DNA of 64,000 nt from DASYQD01 sp963837455 (GCA_963837455.1 CAWINM010000014.1:124001-188000), one strand, 5' to 3'. Positions 34,156 to 43,341 are shown, counted from the stretch's first letter. Notes: generated by a model from the sequence alone, not told the origin. A program made the numbers and translations.

Positions 34156-34531
34156 ATGGCCGTCAAGACGATCACCATCGACTTGGAGGCCTACGAAGCC
34201 CTGGCCGCCAAGAGCCAGGTCAGTCGTTCTCGCAGGTCATCAAGCAGCACTTCGGACGCCGGCGGACGGGCCGTGACCTCGCGGCCCTGCTGCGAACGAC
34301 GAGGCTGTCCGAGTCGGCGCTCGACGCCATCGAGGCAGCCGTCGAGGATCGGCGGCGAGAGGTTGCCCGGCCCGTGGACCTGGGATCGTCCATCTCGACA
34401 CGACCTTCCTCGTCGATTTGCTTCGCGAGACGACGCGCGGGGCGAGCGGTCCGGCCTCTCGTATCTCGAGAAGCACCTCGACGACGACCCCCTTCGAGCG
34501 CGTCCCGGACCTCAGGCTCGTGGCCTACTAA
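34156..34531 (+). pseudogene. Degenerate VapBC toxin-antitoxin pair
   Basis: ATG at 34156 starts MAVKTITIDLEAYEALAAK, the N-terminus of a ribbon-helix-helix/AbrB-like VapB antitoxin. After a one-base shift near 34213 the protein continues EPGQSFSQVIKQHFG ... DLAALLRTTRLSESALDAIE and runs into the next gene without its own stop. From 34385 frame 2 reads IVHLDTTFLVDLLRETTRGA, the start of a PIN-domain VapC toxin with the first catalytic Asp, and closes 48 codons later with PFERVPDLRLVAY, a typical VapC end. About 80 central residues, including the other acidic site residues, are missing. The system cannot be active as read here. Confidence -1.
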
Positions 34532-34559
34532 CGCGCTCGATCGCGCCTGGTTCGCGCGC

Positions 34560-35249
34560 TCACAAGGGCTCGGCGATGAAGCGGTAGCCCACCCAGGGCT
34601 CGGAGACGACGTAGCGCGGCCGGGCGGGATCGGGCTCGAGCTTGCGGCGCAGCGCGCCAACGTGCACGCGCACGGTGTCGTCGCTGGTGCCCGGCGCGCC
34701 CTTCCAGACGCGGGCGATCATCTGGTCGAGGGTGACCGGCTTGCCGGCGTTCGTCGCCAGCAGCTCGAGCAGCGCGAGCTCGGTGGGGGTGAGCTTCACC
34801 TCGCGCTCGCCCTGCACCACGTGACGCCGCTCGAGGTCGATGGTGAGCTCCGCGAAGCGCAGCACCGGGCTAGCCGTACCCGCGCTCCGGCGCAGCTGCG
34901 CGCGCACCCGCGCCAGCAGCTCCCCCACCGAGAATGGCTTGGTGACGAAGTCGTCGGCGCCGAGGTCGAGGGCGCGGATCTTGTCGGGCTCGCCGCCGCG
35001 CACCGAGAGCACGACGATGGGGGTGCGCGAGACGCCGCGGATGGCGGAGATCAGCGCGAAGCCGTCGCCGCTCGGCATCGCCAGGTCGGTGAGCACGAGG
35101 TCGGGTCCGGTGGCGCGGAACGTCTCGAAGGCGGCAGTGCCGTCGGCCGCCACGGCGGCGGTGTAGCCGGCAGCGCGCAGCTCGCGGGCGAGCCCGTCGC
35201 GGATGCCGGGGTCGTCGTCGACCACCAGCACCAGCGGGGCGACGGTCAC
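34560..35249 (-). CDS. OmpR-family response regulator, second KdpE-like protein
   Basis: 229 residues. Receiver domain with VVDDDPGIRDG, phospho-acceptor in VLTDLAMPSGD and VTKPFS; winged-helix domain with LTPTELALLELLATNAGKPV and VGYRFIAEPL at the end. The GTG start at 35249 overlaps the stop of the upstream kinase gene (GTGA), so both are translated together. Sequence resembles KdpE, and the kinase has a KdpD-like membrane part; with kup divergent from this pair, control of constitutive K+ uptake is a reasonable guess. Confidence -1.
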   Translation of the reverse strand: MTVAPLVLVVDDDPGIRDGLARELRAAGYTAAVAADGTAAFETFRATGPDLVLTDLAMPSGDGFALISAIRGVSRTPIVVLSVRGGEPDKIRALDLGADDFVTKPFSVGELLARVRAQLRRSAGTASPVLRFAELTIDLERRHVVQGEREVKLTPTELALLELLATNAGKPVTLDQMIARVWKGAPGTSDDTVRVHVGALRRKLEPDPARPRYVVSEPWVGYRFIAEPL

Positions 35250-36369
35250 TCCGTCCCCTCCGCCGTGGCGAGGTCGGCAGCCGGCAGGTCGAATCTCGCC
35301 ACCGCGCCACCGCCCGGCCGGTCGGCGATCTCGACGCTTCCCCGGCTCGCCCTCGCGAGCCCGCGGGCGATCTCCAGACCGAGCCCGCGGCGGGGCAGGT
35401 CGCTGGCGCCCGCCGCCGACGCTCCCGGCGCGGGCCCGCCGCTCGCCGCCGCCGCTGGCAGCCCCGGCCCGCGGTCGAGCACCTCGAGCCGCACCTTGCC
35501 GGGATCGGCGGGATGACGGCGAGCCACCAGCTCGATCCACGTCTCGGGGGGAGCGGCGCGATGGGCGTTCTCGATCAGGTTGACGATCACTTCCAGCGCC
35601 AGCGAGGGATCGACCTCGGCGTCGGGGCAATCGCCGTCGACCTGCACCGTCACCTGCCGGTGGGCGAACACCGTCGGCAGGTGTTCGGCGGCGGCGTGGA
35701 AGAGGTCGGCTGGCGAGGTCGGCTCCGGGCGCGGCGTGAATCGCCCGGCCTCGAGCCGCGCCATCGCCAGCAGGTTGTCGATGCGGCGGCGCAACCGAGC
35801 CGTCTCGTCGGCGATCGACGAGGCCACCTCCGCGAGCTGGGGATTGCCTGTCGCCTCCCGCTGCAAGGCCTGGGTGTGCAGCGAGATGACGGTGAGCGGG
35901 GTGCTGAGGTCGTGCGACACCGCGCGCAGCAGCGAGGTCTTCAGCTCGTCGCTCTCGCGCAGCGCCTCGAGGTGCGCCGCCTCGGCGAGGAAGCGCTCGC
36001 GCTCGGCGGCGAGGGCTTCGACCTCGCGGCGCCGCTGCTCGGCTTGCTCGGCCTGCTGGCGGGCGCGCACCACCAGGCGGCTGACCACCACCGAGGTGGC
36101 GAGGAAGGTGGCGAGCGCCACCCAGTTCGAAGGGTCGGCGATGGTGAAGGTGTAGAGCGGCGGGAAGAAGAACACGTTGTAGCAGGCGGTGGCGAGCAGC
36201 GAGGTCACGGCGCCGACGAGCAGCCCCCCCACATGGAGAGAAACAGCACCGCGAGGAGGAAGAGGAACCCGGTGGTCGGCTCGTTGAGGTCACCGACACG
36301 GGCACCGGCGGTGAGGGTGGCCACCGCCAACGCCGCCACCAGCACTTGGATCGCGCGCTCGGCTCGCAT
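35246..36369 (-). pseudogene. KdpD-like sensor histidine kinase, frameshifted in a poly-C run
   Basis: From ATG at 36369 the frame gives MRAERAIQVLVAALAVATLT ... FLFLLAVLFLSMW, the first helices of a four-helix DUF4118 sensor, then breaks at a run of seven C (36224-36230). Eight would restore the frame, which continues GGLLVGAVTSLLATACYNVF and VFFFPPLYTFTIADPSNWVA. The kinase core follows: SLLRAVSHDLSTPLTVISLH (phospho-His), VNLIENAHRAAP, DRGPGLP and RRGLGLEIARGLA. It lacks the large N-terminal KdpD and Usp domains. Repaired length is 374 residues. A GTG at 36232 could start a 328-residue form missing the first helices. The run could be a phase-variation site or a sequencing error. Confidence -1.
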
Positions 36370-36480
36370 CTCCCGCAGTCTATTCAGGAAGCTCGCCGGC
36401 GCGCGCCTTTTGGAGATCTTTGGCCTTCTCTTGCGACTCCTTCCGACCTCGCCACGGCTCGCTTTGACAGGGTGCGCACG

Positions 36481-38436
36481 ATGGCCGGCGCTACCTCCAC
36501 CATGCCGGCCGAAAGGCTCGCTCCCTCCGTCTCCTCACCCTCGCTCGTCGCGCCCGCCGGCGACGACCCTCGCCCCCATCCTGCGGTCGATCGCAAGCGC
36601 CTCACCGCCCTCTGCCTCACCGCCCTCGGCGTCGTCTACGGCGACATCGGCACCAGCCCGCTCTATGCCGTGCGCGAGTGCTTCTACGGCGAGCACGGGG
36701 TACGCGTCGACCCGCAGAACATCCGCGGCGCCCTGTCGCTCATCTTCTGGGCGCTGGTCATCGTCGTCACCATCAAGTACCACGTCTACGTGCTGCGCGC
36801 CGACAACCATGGCGAGGGCGGGATCCTCGCCCTGCTCGCCCTCATCCCGGCCCGCATCCGCGAGCGCGGGCGCGGGCTGATGGTGGCAATGGGGCTGTTC
36901 GGCGCCGCCCTGCTCTACGGCGACGGCATCATCACCCCGGCGATCTCGGTGCTCAGTGCCATCGAGGGGGTGCAGGTGGCGACGCCGGTGCTGTCGCACC
37001 TGGTGGTGCCAATCACCATCGGCATCCTCATCGGGCTCTTCCTCTTTCAGAAGCGCGGCACCGGCGGGGTGGGAGCGGTGTTCGGTCCGGTGATGCTGCT
37101 CTGGTTCTCCACCCTGGTGCTGCTCGGGCTGCGCTGGATCGTCCGCGCGCCCGGCGTGCTGACGGCGCTCAACCCCATGCACGCCGTCACCTTCTTCGCC
37201 GCCAATGGGCCACGCTCGGTGCTGGTGCTGGGCGCCGTCTTCCTCGTCGCCACCGGCGGCGAGGCGCTCTACGCCGACATGGGGCACTTCGGCGAGCTGC
37301 CCATCCAGATCGACTGGTTCGGCATCGTCGGCCTCTCGTTGATGACCAACTACCTCGGCCAGGGAGCGCTGCTGCTCGTCCACCCCGAGGCAGCCGCCAA
37401 CCCCTTCTACCTGATGGCCCCGGCGGCGCTGCGCATCCCGCTCGTCGTGCTCGCCACCGCCGCCACCGTGATCGCCTCGCAGGCGATCATCTCGGGTGCG
37501 TTCTCCCTCACGCGGCAGGCCATCCAGCTCGGCTACCTGCCACGGCTGCGCATCGTCCACACCTCGGCGCGCGAGAAGGGTCAGGTCTACCTGCCGACCG
37601 TCAACTGGCTCCTGATGCTCGCCACCGTCGGGCTGGTGCTCGCCTTCCAGCGGTCGGCGCGGCTCGCCGCCGCCTACGGCGTGGCCGTCACCCTGACCAT
37701 GTTGATCACCACCCTGCTCGCCTACCAGGTGGCGCGGCACGTGTGGCACTGGCGGCGCTGGGTGGCGCTCCTCGTCACCGCCGCCTTCCTCGTCCCCGAC
37801 CTCGCCTTCGGCATCGCCAACATGGCGAAGATCCTCGACGGCGGCTGGTTCCCGCTGCTGGTGGGCGGCCTCGTCTTCCTGGTGATGACGACCTGGCGGC
37901 GCGGCCGGCTGCGCCTCGAGGATCGCCTGCGCGGCGAGGGTGTCCCGTTCGAGGCCTTCGTGGCGATGAGCGGCGGCATCCCGCGGGTGCCGGGAACGGC
38001 GGTGTTCATGGGTCGCGACCCGATTGCCACGCCCGCCGCCCTGCTCCACAACCTCAAGCACAACCTGGTGTTGCACGAGCGCGTCGTGCAGCTCACCGTG
38101 CAGTCCGAGGACGTCCCCTACGTCGAGTCGTCTCGACGGGTCACCGCCGAGGACCTCGGCGAGGGCTTCTACCGCGTGGTGGCTCGCTACGGCTTCATGG
38201 AATGGCCGCAGATCGAGGAGATCTTCGCCTCGCCGGCAGCGCGCGCGCTCGACCTCAGCGTGAAGAACGCCTCGTTCTTCCTCAGCCGCGTCACCCTGCT
38301 CCCCAGCCGCCCCCTCGGCCTGCCCTCCGCCGAGCGCGTGTTCATCAACCTCTACAAGAACTCCCTGCGGCCGGTCTTCTACTTCGGCCTGCCGCCCAAC
38401 CGCGTGGTCGAGCTGGGCCGCCAGGTACGCCTGTAG
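36481..38436 (+). CDS. kup: KUP-family potassium uptake permease
   Basis: 651 residues from ATG at 36481; the frame is open further upstream but similarity begins only after residue 35 (LTALCLTALGVVYGDIGTSP, the family signature GVVYGDIGTSPLYA). About twelve transmembrane helices follow, with family motifs DNHGEGGILALLALI, GDGIITPAISVLSAIEG and GGEALYADMGHFG. The C-terminal cytoplasmic domain (from about 490) ends normally. KUP proteins are proton-coupled, constitutive K+ importers. The start is 111 bases from that of the divergent KdpD-like kinase. With kdp it gives the cell both high- and moderate-affinity potassium uptake in one locus. Confidence -1.
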   Translation: MAGATSTMPAERLAPSVSSPSLVAPAGDDPRPHPAVDRKRLTALCLTALGVVYGDIGTSPLYAVRECFYGEHGVRVDPQNIRGALSLIFWALVIVVTIKYHVYVLRADNHGEGGILALLALIPARIRERGRGLMVAMGLFGAALLYGDGIITPAISVLSAIEGVQVATPVLSHLVVPITIGILIGLFLFQKRGTGGVGAVFGPVMLLWFSTLVLLGLRWIVRAPGVLTALNPMHAVTFFAANGPRSVLVLGAVFLVATGGEALYADMGHFGELPIQIDWFGIVGLSLMTNYLGQGALLLVHPEAAANPFYLMAPAALRIPLVVLATAATVIASQAIISGAFSLTRQAIQLGYLPRLRIVHTSAREKGQVYLPTVNWLLMLATVGLVLAFQRSARLAAAYGVAVTLTMLITTLLAYQVARHVWHWRRWVALLVTAAFLVPDLAFGIANMAKILDGGWFPLLVGGLVFLVMTTWRRGRLRLEDRLRGEGVPFEAFVAMSGGIPRVPGTAVFMGRDPIATPAALLHNLKHNLVLHERVVQLTVQSEDVPYVESSRRVTAEDLGEGFYRVVARYGFMEWPQIEEIFASPAARALDLSVKNASFFLSRVTLLPSRPLGLPSAERVFINLYKNSLRPVFYFGLPPNRVVELGRQVRL

Positions 38437-38446
38437 CCCGCCGCGC

Positions 38447-39868
38447 CTAGCGCAACGCCGGCAGGGCGTGGCGGCAGATCGCCTGCAGCGTGGCGCCCAC
38501 CTGCTCGAACGACGGGTGGCCCACGGCGCTCCCCGGACGGGCCTCCTCCACCACGTCGTCGAGCGAGAGGATGCCGGCGAGACGGCCCTCGCGGCCGAGC
38601 ACCGGCAGCCGCCGCACCTGGCGCGCCGCCATGGTCTCGAGCGCGCTCGCCAGCCGGTCCTCGGCGCCGCACGCCCACACCTCGCCGCGCAGCACCTGCC
38701 CCACCGCGACACTGGAGGGCGCGCGATCGGCGCCGGTCAGGGCGAGGCAGACGTCGCGATCGGTGATCACGCCCACCACGCGCTGCCCTTCGCCGACCAC
38801 CGGCAGGAAGCCGCAGCCGGCCTCCTCCATCACCTGGCCGACGCGCGCCAGGCTCATCTCTGGCGTCGCCACCCGTGGCTGCCACTGCATGACGTCCATC
38901 ACCCGCATCGCCGGCTCCTCCCGGCGAGCCGCCACGCGGTGGGGCAGCGGCACGCGAGTGGTGTCCCGCTGCTCGCCCTTGACCACCAGCACCGGCGCCG
39001 ACGAGGCGTGCAACACCGCCTCGGAGGTGCTGCCGAAGAGCAGCCTGCGGACACCGTTGGCGCCGCCCGCCGCCATCACCAGCAGGTCGGCTCCCGCCTC
39101 CTCGCTGTCGCGCACGATCTGCTCGGCCGCCCGCCCGACCCGCACCTCGACGTCGCCCTCGACACCGGGTGCGAGGTAGGCGAGCACGTCGCGCAGCCGC
39201 AGCCGCAATCGCGCCACGGCGCGGGCCCGCTGCTCCTCCGCCGGCGCGTCCACGGTGGCCGCCGCTCCGGCGGGCGCCTCCTCGAGCACGTGCAGCAGCC
39301 TAAGGCCGGCGCCGCAGCGGCGGGCGAGGTCGGCGGCGTCGGCGAGCGCCAGCCGCGACGGCGCCGAGAAGTCGAAGGGCACGAGCACCCGCCGCGGCGT
39401 CGCCGGACGCCCGGGCTGGTCGTCGCGCTCGCGCACGATGAGCACCGGGCAGGAGCTGTAGCGCAGCACCTCGGCTGCCAGGCTGCCGAGGAGCAGCCGA
39501 GCCGCTCCCCGCCGGCCGTGGGTACCCATGACGACGAGGTCGACGTCGTGCTGGCGCGCGTAGGCGAGCAAGGCCGGCCCCACTTGCAGCTCCCGCGGCT
39601 GCGCGGCGACGGCGACGACGCCACGCGCCCGCGCCTCACCGACGAGGGCTGCGAGGGCGCCGGCCACCTCGCGCGCCACCCGCTCGTAAGCGACCTCCGT
39701 CGAGGTCACGGCGAAGGCGGGTCCGTACGGCAGGCCGGCGTCGACGGCGACCACGTGCACGATGTGGAGGCACGCGCCGTAGCGCTGCGCGAGCTCGAGC
39801 GCGTGCGGGAAGGCCTGCCGCGAGCAGGGCGAGAGGTCGGTCGGGTAGAGGACGTTGCGTGGCTCCAT
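38447..39868 (-). CDS. Fusion of two UspA domains and a CBS-domain pair
   Basis: 473 residues. Two universal-stress-protein domains (about 1-148 and 155-300), each with the ATP-binding G-x2-G-x9-G pattern: GTHGRRGAARLLLGS and AGGANGVRRLLFGS. After a 20-residue linker come two CBS motifs (about 325-440; MRVMDVMQWQPRVATPEMSL, GVITDRDVCLALTG, LAGILSLDDVVEE), which usually bind adenine nucleotides. Separate Usp and CBS proteins are common; three nucleotide-sensing parts in one chain suggest an energy-state sensor. GGAGGAG stands just before the Met at the start of the CBS part, so a CBS-only product from an internal start is possible. It converges on kup with ten bases between stops. Confidence -1.
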   Translation of the reverse strand: MEPRNVLYPTDLSPCSRQAFPHALELAQRYGACLHIVHVVAVDAGLPYGPAFAVTSTEVAYERVAREVAGALAALVGEARARGVVAVAAQPRELQVGPALLAYARQHDVDLVVMGTHGRRGAARLLLGSLAAEVLRYSSCPVLIVRERDDQPGRPATPRRVLVPFDFSAPSRLALADAADLARRCGAGLRLLHVLEEAPAGAAATVDAPAEEQRARAVARLRLRLRDVLAYLAPGVEGDVEVRVGRAAEQIVRDSEEAGADLLVMAAGGANGVRRLLFGSTSEAVLHASSAPVLVVKGEQRDTTRVPLPHRVAARREEPAMRVMDVMQWQPRVATPEMSLARVGQVMEEAGCGFLPVVGEGQRVVGVITDRDVCLALTGADRAPSSVAVGQVLRGEVWACGAEDRLASALETMAARQVRRLPVLGREGRLAGILSLDDVVEEARPGSAVGHPSFEQVGATLQAICRHALPALR

Positions 39869-40103
39869 GGGGTGTCTCCTCCGTAGCTCGGGGCAGCTAC
39901 CGGTGCGCGACCCGTGGCGCCGTTGCCAGCCCGGTCGCGTCGTCTCCTCTGCCGGGTCGCATCGCTGTGGGCCATGGTGCTCTCGTCGCGGCACGCCGTC
40001 GACGTCCCGGCGGGTGGTCGCCACGGCGCCACGCCGGCACCCCGCGGGGCGGTCGACCGCCCACCCCGCGTGGCGGCGGCCGCCCCACCCCGACCGGCCA
40101 GCG

Positions 40104-41921
40104 CTACCTCTCGGAGAGCCTGGCCAGCGCGCGATCCAGCCGCGCGTCGTGACCGTAGACGTCGTCGGCGAAGCGGACCGTCCCGTCCTCGGCGGACACC
40201 ACCGCGGTGACGTAGAAGAGGATGACCTGGATCGGCCGTGCGAGCGTCACCCGGCTGGAGCGACTGGCATCCATCGCCGCCCGGATGCGATCGCGACTCC
40301 AACCGTCCTCGCCGGCGAGCACCCACTCGGCGAGACCTACCGGGTCCTCGACGCGCACGCAGCCGTGGCTGAAGTCGCGGCGCGAGCGGCGGAACAGCTC
40401 GGGCGCCGGCGTCCCGTGCATGTACACGTTGTCGTCGTTGGGGAAGACGAGCTTCACCAGCCCGAGAGAGTTGGCCGCTCCCGGGCGCTGGCGCACGCGC
40501 AGCGTCCCCTCGTGCACCCGGGCGAGGCTCTCGGCGGTCACCGCCACCGGCCGGGCATCGTCCCCCGGACCGGCGACGATCTCCATGTCGTGGCGTTGCA
40601 GGTAGCCGGAATCGCGCGCCAGCGCCGGCAGGATCTCGCCGCGGGCGATCGAGGGCGGCACGTTCCAGTAGGGGCGGAAGATGACCTGCGACAGCTCTTC
40701 GACGAACACCGGCGTCTGGCGGTCGAGGGCGCGGCCGACGATCACCCCGGTGGTGAACGCGGGCGGGCCGCCGCGCGCCGCCGGTCCCCAGGCGAGGAGC
40801 CGGAACATCGGGATGTTGACGGTGAGGAAACGGTCCTCGGCGAGGTGTGGCAACCAGCGCAGCCGCTCGAGGGCGAGCTCGAGCTGCCGCACGCGCCAGG
40901 ACAGCGGCACCTGCAGCGTGCGTTGGGTGGCAGTGCCGAGGACGCCGTCGACCTCGAGCCCGTGGCGCCCCTGGAAGTGGCGCACTCCCGCTTCCAGCCT
41001 CTCGTCATAGGTGGGCGGTTCCCCGGGCCGCGCCGCGTCCGCCGGCAGATCGCCGAAGGCCGCCAGCAGGTGCTCGAGCGCGGCGGCCGGCGGGTAGGGC
41101 TCGCCCACGTGCACCGTCGCCGTGGTCGGCGGTGGCGCCAGCGTGGGGTCGGCGGCAAGGCGGCGATAGCGCGCCAGCGCCTCGCGCAGGCCGTGGTAGA
41201 GCGGCACGGCGGGGGTGAAGTCGGCGACCGTGGCGCTCAGGCGGTGCGCGGCCAGCGCCGCCCGCAGCACCGCGGCGAAGTCGTGGTGGTCGGGCGGCGC
41301 CGTCATCTTGAAGCCGATGGTGCGCGGATCGACGCGGCCCTCGTGCAGCTCCTGCAGGTAGCGCAGGACGCCGGCGCTGAGGGCGAGGTCGAAGGCCGCC
41401 ACCTCGGCGGCGGGCGGGACGGATGCCGCCGCGGCGAGCGCGGCCGCCGCCGGCGGGAGAGCCGCGGCGCCGTAGTCCTCGGGATCGAGGCCGTCACCGG
41501 CGGCGCCGGCGAGCAGGGCGAGGGCCTCGCGAGCGTCGGGCGTCGGCCGGCCGGCGGCGTCGACCCAGAGCGGCGCGTCGCCGCCCGCGAGGTAGAGCGC
41601 GTCGAGGCGACGTCCTTCCGCCGCGGTCCAGCGTCGCAGCGCGGCGGGATGGGCGCCGCCGAGGGCGGTGCGGAGCGCTGCGGCGACGTCCATCGCGCCG
41701 AGCGCCGGCGTCCCTTCGCCGAGGGTCGGGAGCGAGGCGGTGGGCGAACCGGCGGGATCCAGCGCACCGCGGGCCGGCGCGTCCGCTGCCGGTTCGCGGT
41801 GGCAGGCGCCGAGGAGAGCCGACACGGCGAGCGCCAAGCTCAACGCGGCCCACATTCGCGACGGCCCAGGCCGCCTGCGGCCGCGGCGAGCCCGACGCTC
41901 GTCATCGGCGCCCCGGATCAT
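40104..41921 (-). CDS. YcbB-like L,D-transpeptidase lipoprotein
   Basis: 605 residues from ATG at 41921, which supplies the arginine-rich n-region before a lipoprotein signal (MWAALSLALAVSALLGACHR); a second Met at 41858 would remove the basic part. Then a scaffold/subunit domain (LDPEDYGAAALPPAA, LRYLQELHEGRVDPRTIGFK), a peptidoglycan-binding domain (ERLEAGVRHFQGRHGLEVDG) and the YkuD catalytic domain with NDDNVYMHGTP and the active-site motif SHGCVRVEDP. Such enzymes form 3-3 cross-links in peptidoglycan, often under stress. A lipobox in a YcbB-type enzyme is slightly unusual. No partner genes adjacent. Confidence -1.
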   Translation of the reverse strand: MIRGADDERRARRGRRRPGPSRMWAALSLALAVSALLGACHREPAADAPARGALDPAGSPTASLPTLGEGTPALGAMDVAAALRTALGGAHPAALRRWTAAEGRRLDALYLAGGDAPLWVDAAGRPTPDAREALALLAGAAGDGLDPEDYGAAALPPAAAALAAAASVPPAAEVAAFDLALSAGVLRYLQELHEGRVDPRTIGFKMTAPPDHHDFAAVLRAALAAHRLSATVADFTPAVPLYHGLREALARYRRLAADPTLAPPPTTATVHVGEPYPPAAALEHLLAAFGDLPADAARPGEPPTYDERLEAGVRHFQGRHGLEVDGVLGTATQRTLQVPLSWRVRQLELALERLRWLPHLAEDRFLTVNIPMFRLLAWGPAARGGPPAFTTGVIVGRALDRQTPVFVEELSQVIFRPYWNVPPSIARGEILPALARDSGYLQRHDMEIVAGPGDDARPVAVTAESLARVHEGTLRVRQRPGAANSLGLVKLVFPNDDNVYMHGTPAPELFRRSRRDFSHGCVRVEDPVGLAEWVLAGEDGWSRDRIRAAMDASRSSRVTLARPIQVILFYVTAVVSAEDGTVRFADDVYGHDARLDRALARLSER

Positions 41922-42057
41922 CCCACCCGAGGTAGCGGTGCGCTCCCCCGCCTCCTGCGGCAAGTCCCTCCACCCATTGGGCTCGGCGCCAGCGAGGGAG
42001 TGTGGGCCTAGGCTGGCGCGAGAGGGCCCATAGCTTGCCCTCGAGGAGTGTGATGCC

Positions 42058-42753
42058 ATGGCCATCGAAACCGAGCACCTCGACGTCGTCATTCCAACCG
42101 CCGGCGTCGAGCTGTCAGCGACCCTGGGGCTGCCTGCCGCCCCAAGGGGACTCGTGCTGTTCGTCCACGGCAGCGCCAGCGAGCGTTTCTCGTCGCGCCA
42201 GCGCTTCGTCGCGGGGACTCTCGAGACCGCCAGCTTCGCCACCCTCCTCGTCGACCTGCTGACCCCGATCGAGGACCTCGAGGACGCCGTCACCGCGCAC
42301 CTGCGCTTCGACGTGCGGCTGCTCGCCGAGCGGCTGGCGGGCGCCTGCGACTGGGCCACCAGGGCGAGCCTCGGCTCGCTCCCGCTCGGCTATTTCGCGG
42401 CCGGCACCGGCGCCGCGGCGGCCCTGATGGCCGACGCGCGGTCGCCCGGAAGGGTGCAGGCGATCGTCAGCCGGGGCGGCCGCCCCGACCTCGCCGGCGG
42501 CGCTCTGCGCCACGTGCGGGCCCCTGTCCTCCTGCTGGTGGCCGGCGCCGACCCCGAGATGATGCGGGTCAACCAGGAGGCGCTCCCGCGGCTCGGCGCC
42601 GGCGCCGAGCTGCGTGTCATTCCCGGCGCCAGCCAGCTCTTCGAGGAACCGGGGGCGCTCACCGCGGTCGCCGCCGAGGCCTCGACGTGGTTCCGCCGCC
42701 ACCTGAGCGCATCGTCGGCCATCGCGCCGGCGATGGCGATGGCGCACAACTAG
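42058..42753 (+). CDS. Alpha/beta-hydrolase-fold protein lacking the serine nucleophile
   Basis: 231 residues of the dienelactone-hydrolase-like family often found as the second domain of phosphoribosyltransferase fusions. LVLFVHGSASERFSSRQRFV is the oxyanion-hole region, and VLLLVAGADPEMM with VIPGASQLFEEPGALTAVAA shows the Asp and near-His regions. At the nucleophile elbow homologues usually read G(A)STGAAAAL; here it is YFAAGTGAAAAL, with Gly in place of the Ser, and the usual His of 'GASHLFEEPG' is Gln. Two of the three catalytic residues appear to be missing, so it may bind rather than hydrolyse. GAGGAG precedes the ATG; TAGCTT and TAGGCT are -10-like boxes upstream. Confidence -1.
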   Translation: MAIETEHLDVVIPTAGVELSATLGLPAAPRGLVLFVHGSASERFSSRQRFVAGTLETASFATLLVDLLTPIEDLEDAVTAHLRFDVRLLAERLAGACDWATRASLGSLPLGYFAAGTGAAAALMADARSPGRVQAIVSRGGRPDLAGGALRHVRAPVLLLVAGADPEMMRVNQEALPRLGAGAELRVIPGASQLFEEPGALTAVAAEASTWFRRHLSASSAIAPAMAMAHN

Positions 42754-42897
42754 CGGGATCCACGGCAAACATAGCGGAGTCGCGGGGCGGCATCGCCCGA
42801 CCGGGCCATGCGCGGCTCGAGCCCGCGGCCCTCGGCGGTCGCGTGGCGCCGCCGTGTGCGCCGCGGGCCCGAGAGGCGTTGCGTCGGCGAGCCGCCG

Positions 42898-43341
42898 TCA
42901 GCGCGGTCGCCGGTCGACGCGGGCCTCCGCCGCCAGCGCCGCCCGGCTCCGCTGGTGACGGGCGAGGTCGGCCTCCAGCGCCGCCTGGTGCTCGGCGCAG
43001 TTGCGCGCCCAGGGGACCGCCTGCAGGCGCTCGAACGGGATGGCCTCGCCACCCTCGAGGCAGATGCCGTAGGTGCCCTCGCGCATCCGCTCGACGGCAT
43101 CGGCGATCTCGCGCAACAGGTCGAGCTCGCTCTCGCTCGCTCCCAGGAAGGCCTCGCGCTCGAGCTCGACCTCGGCACGGTCGGCAAGGTCGCCGGTCAC
43201 CTCGGGGTCGATCTCGCCGGCATGACCGAGGTCGGTGCGGTACTCGTCGAGGAACTGGCGGCGGGCATTCTGCAAGAGCTCCGCGAGCTCGGTGAGCTGC
43301 CCCTCGGTGAGGCTGGGGGCGGGTGCGATGTCGATCGCCAT
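42898..43341 (-). CDS. DksA/TraR-like protein with an incomplete zinc finger
   Basis: 147 residues. The coiled-coil part (LLQNARRQFLDEYRTDLGHA ... ELDLLREIADAVERMREGTY) matches DksA/TraR proteins, which enter the secondary channel of RNA polymerase and mediate the ppGpp response. In the C-terminal finger the usual CxxC-G-x(n)-C-x2-C is reduced to GICLEGGEAI and RNCAEHQ: one Cys of each pair remains. 'Zinc-less' DksA paralogues exist in other bacteria and stay functional, so this is not proof of loss. ATG at 43341 has GAGGATCC just upstream. Confidence -1.
   Translation of the reverse strand: MAIDIAPAPSLTEGQLTELAELLQNARRQFLDEYRTDLGHAGEIDPEVTGDLADRAEVELEREAFLGASESELDLLREIADAVERMREGTYGICLEGGEAIPFERLQAVPWARNCAEHQAALEADLARHQRSRAALAAEARVDRRPR

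Noticed and set aside
38468..39886. Plus-strand 472-codon frame opposite the Usp-CBS gene
   Set aside because: Antisense shadow; low-complexity His/Arg-rich translation.
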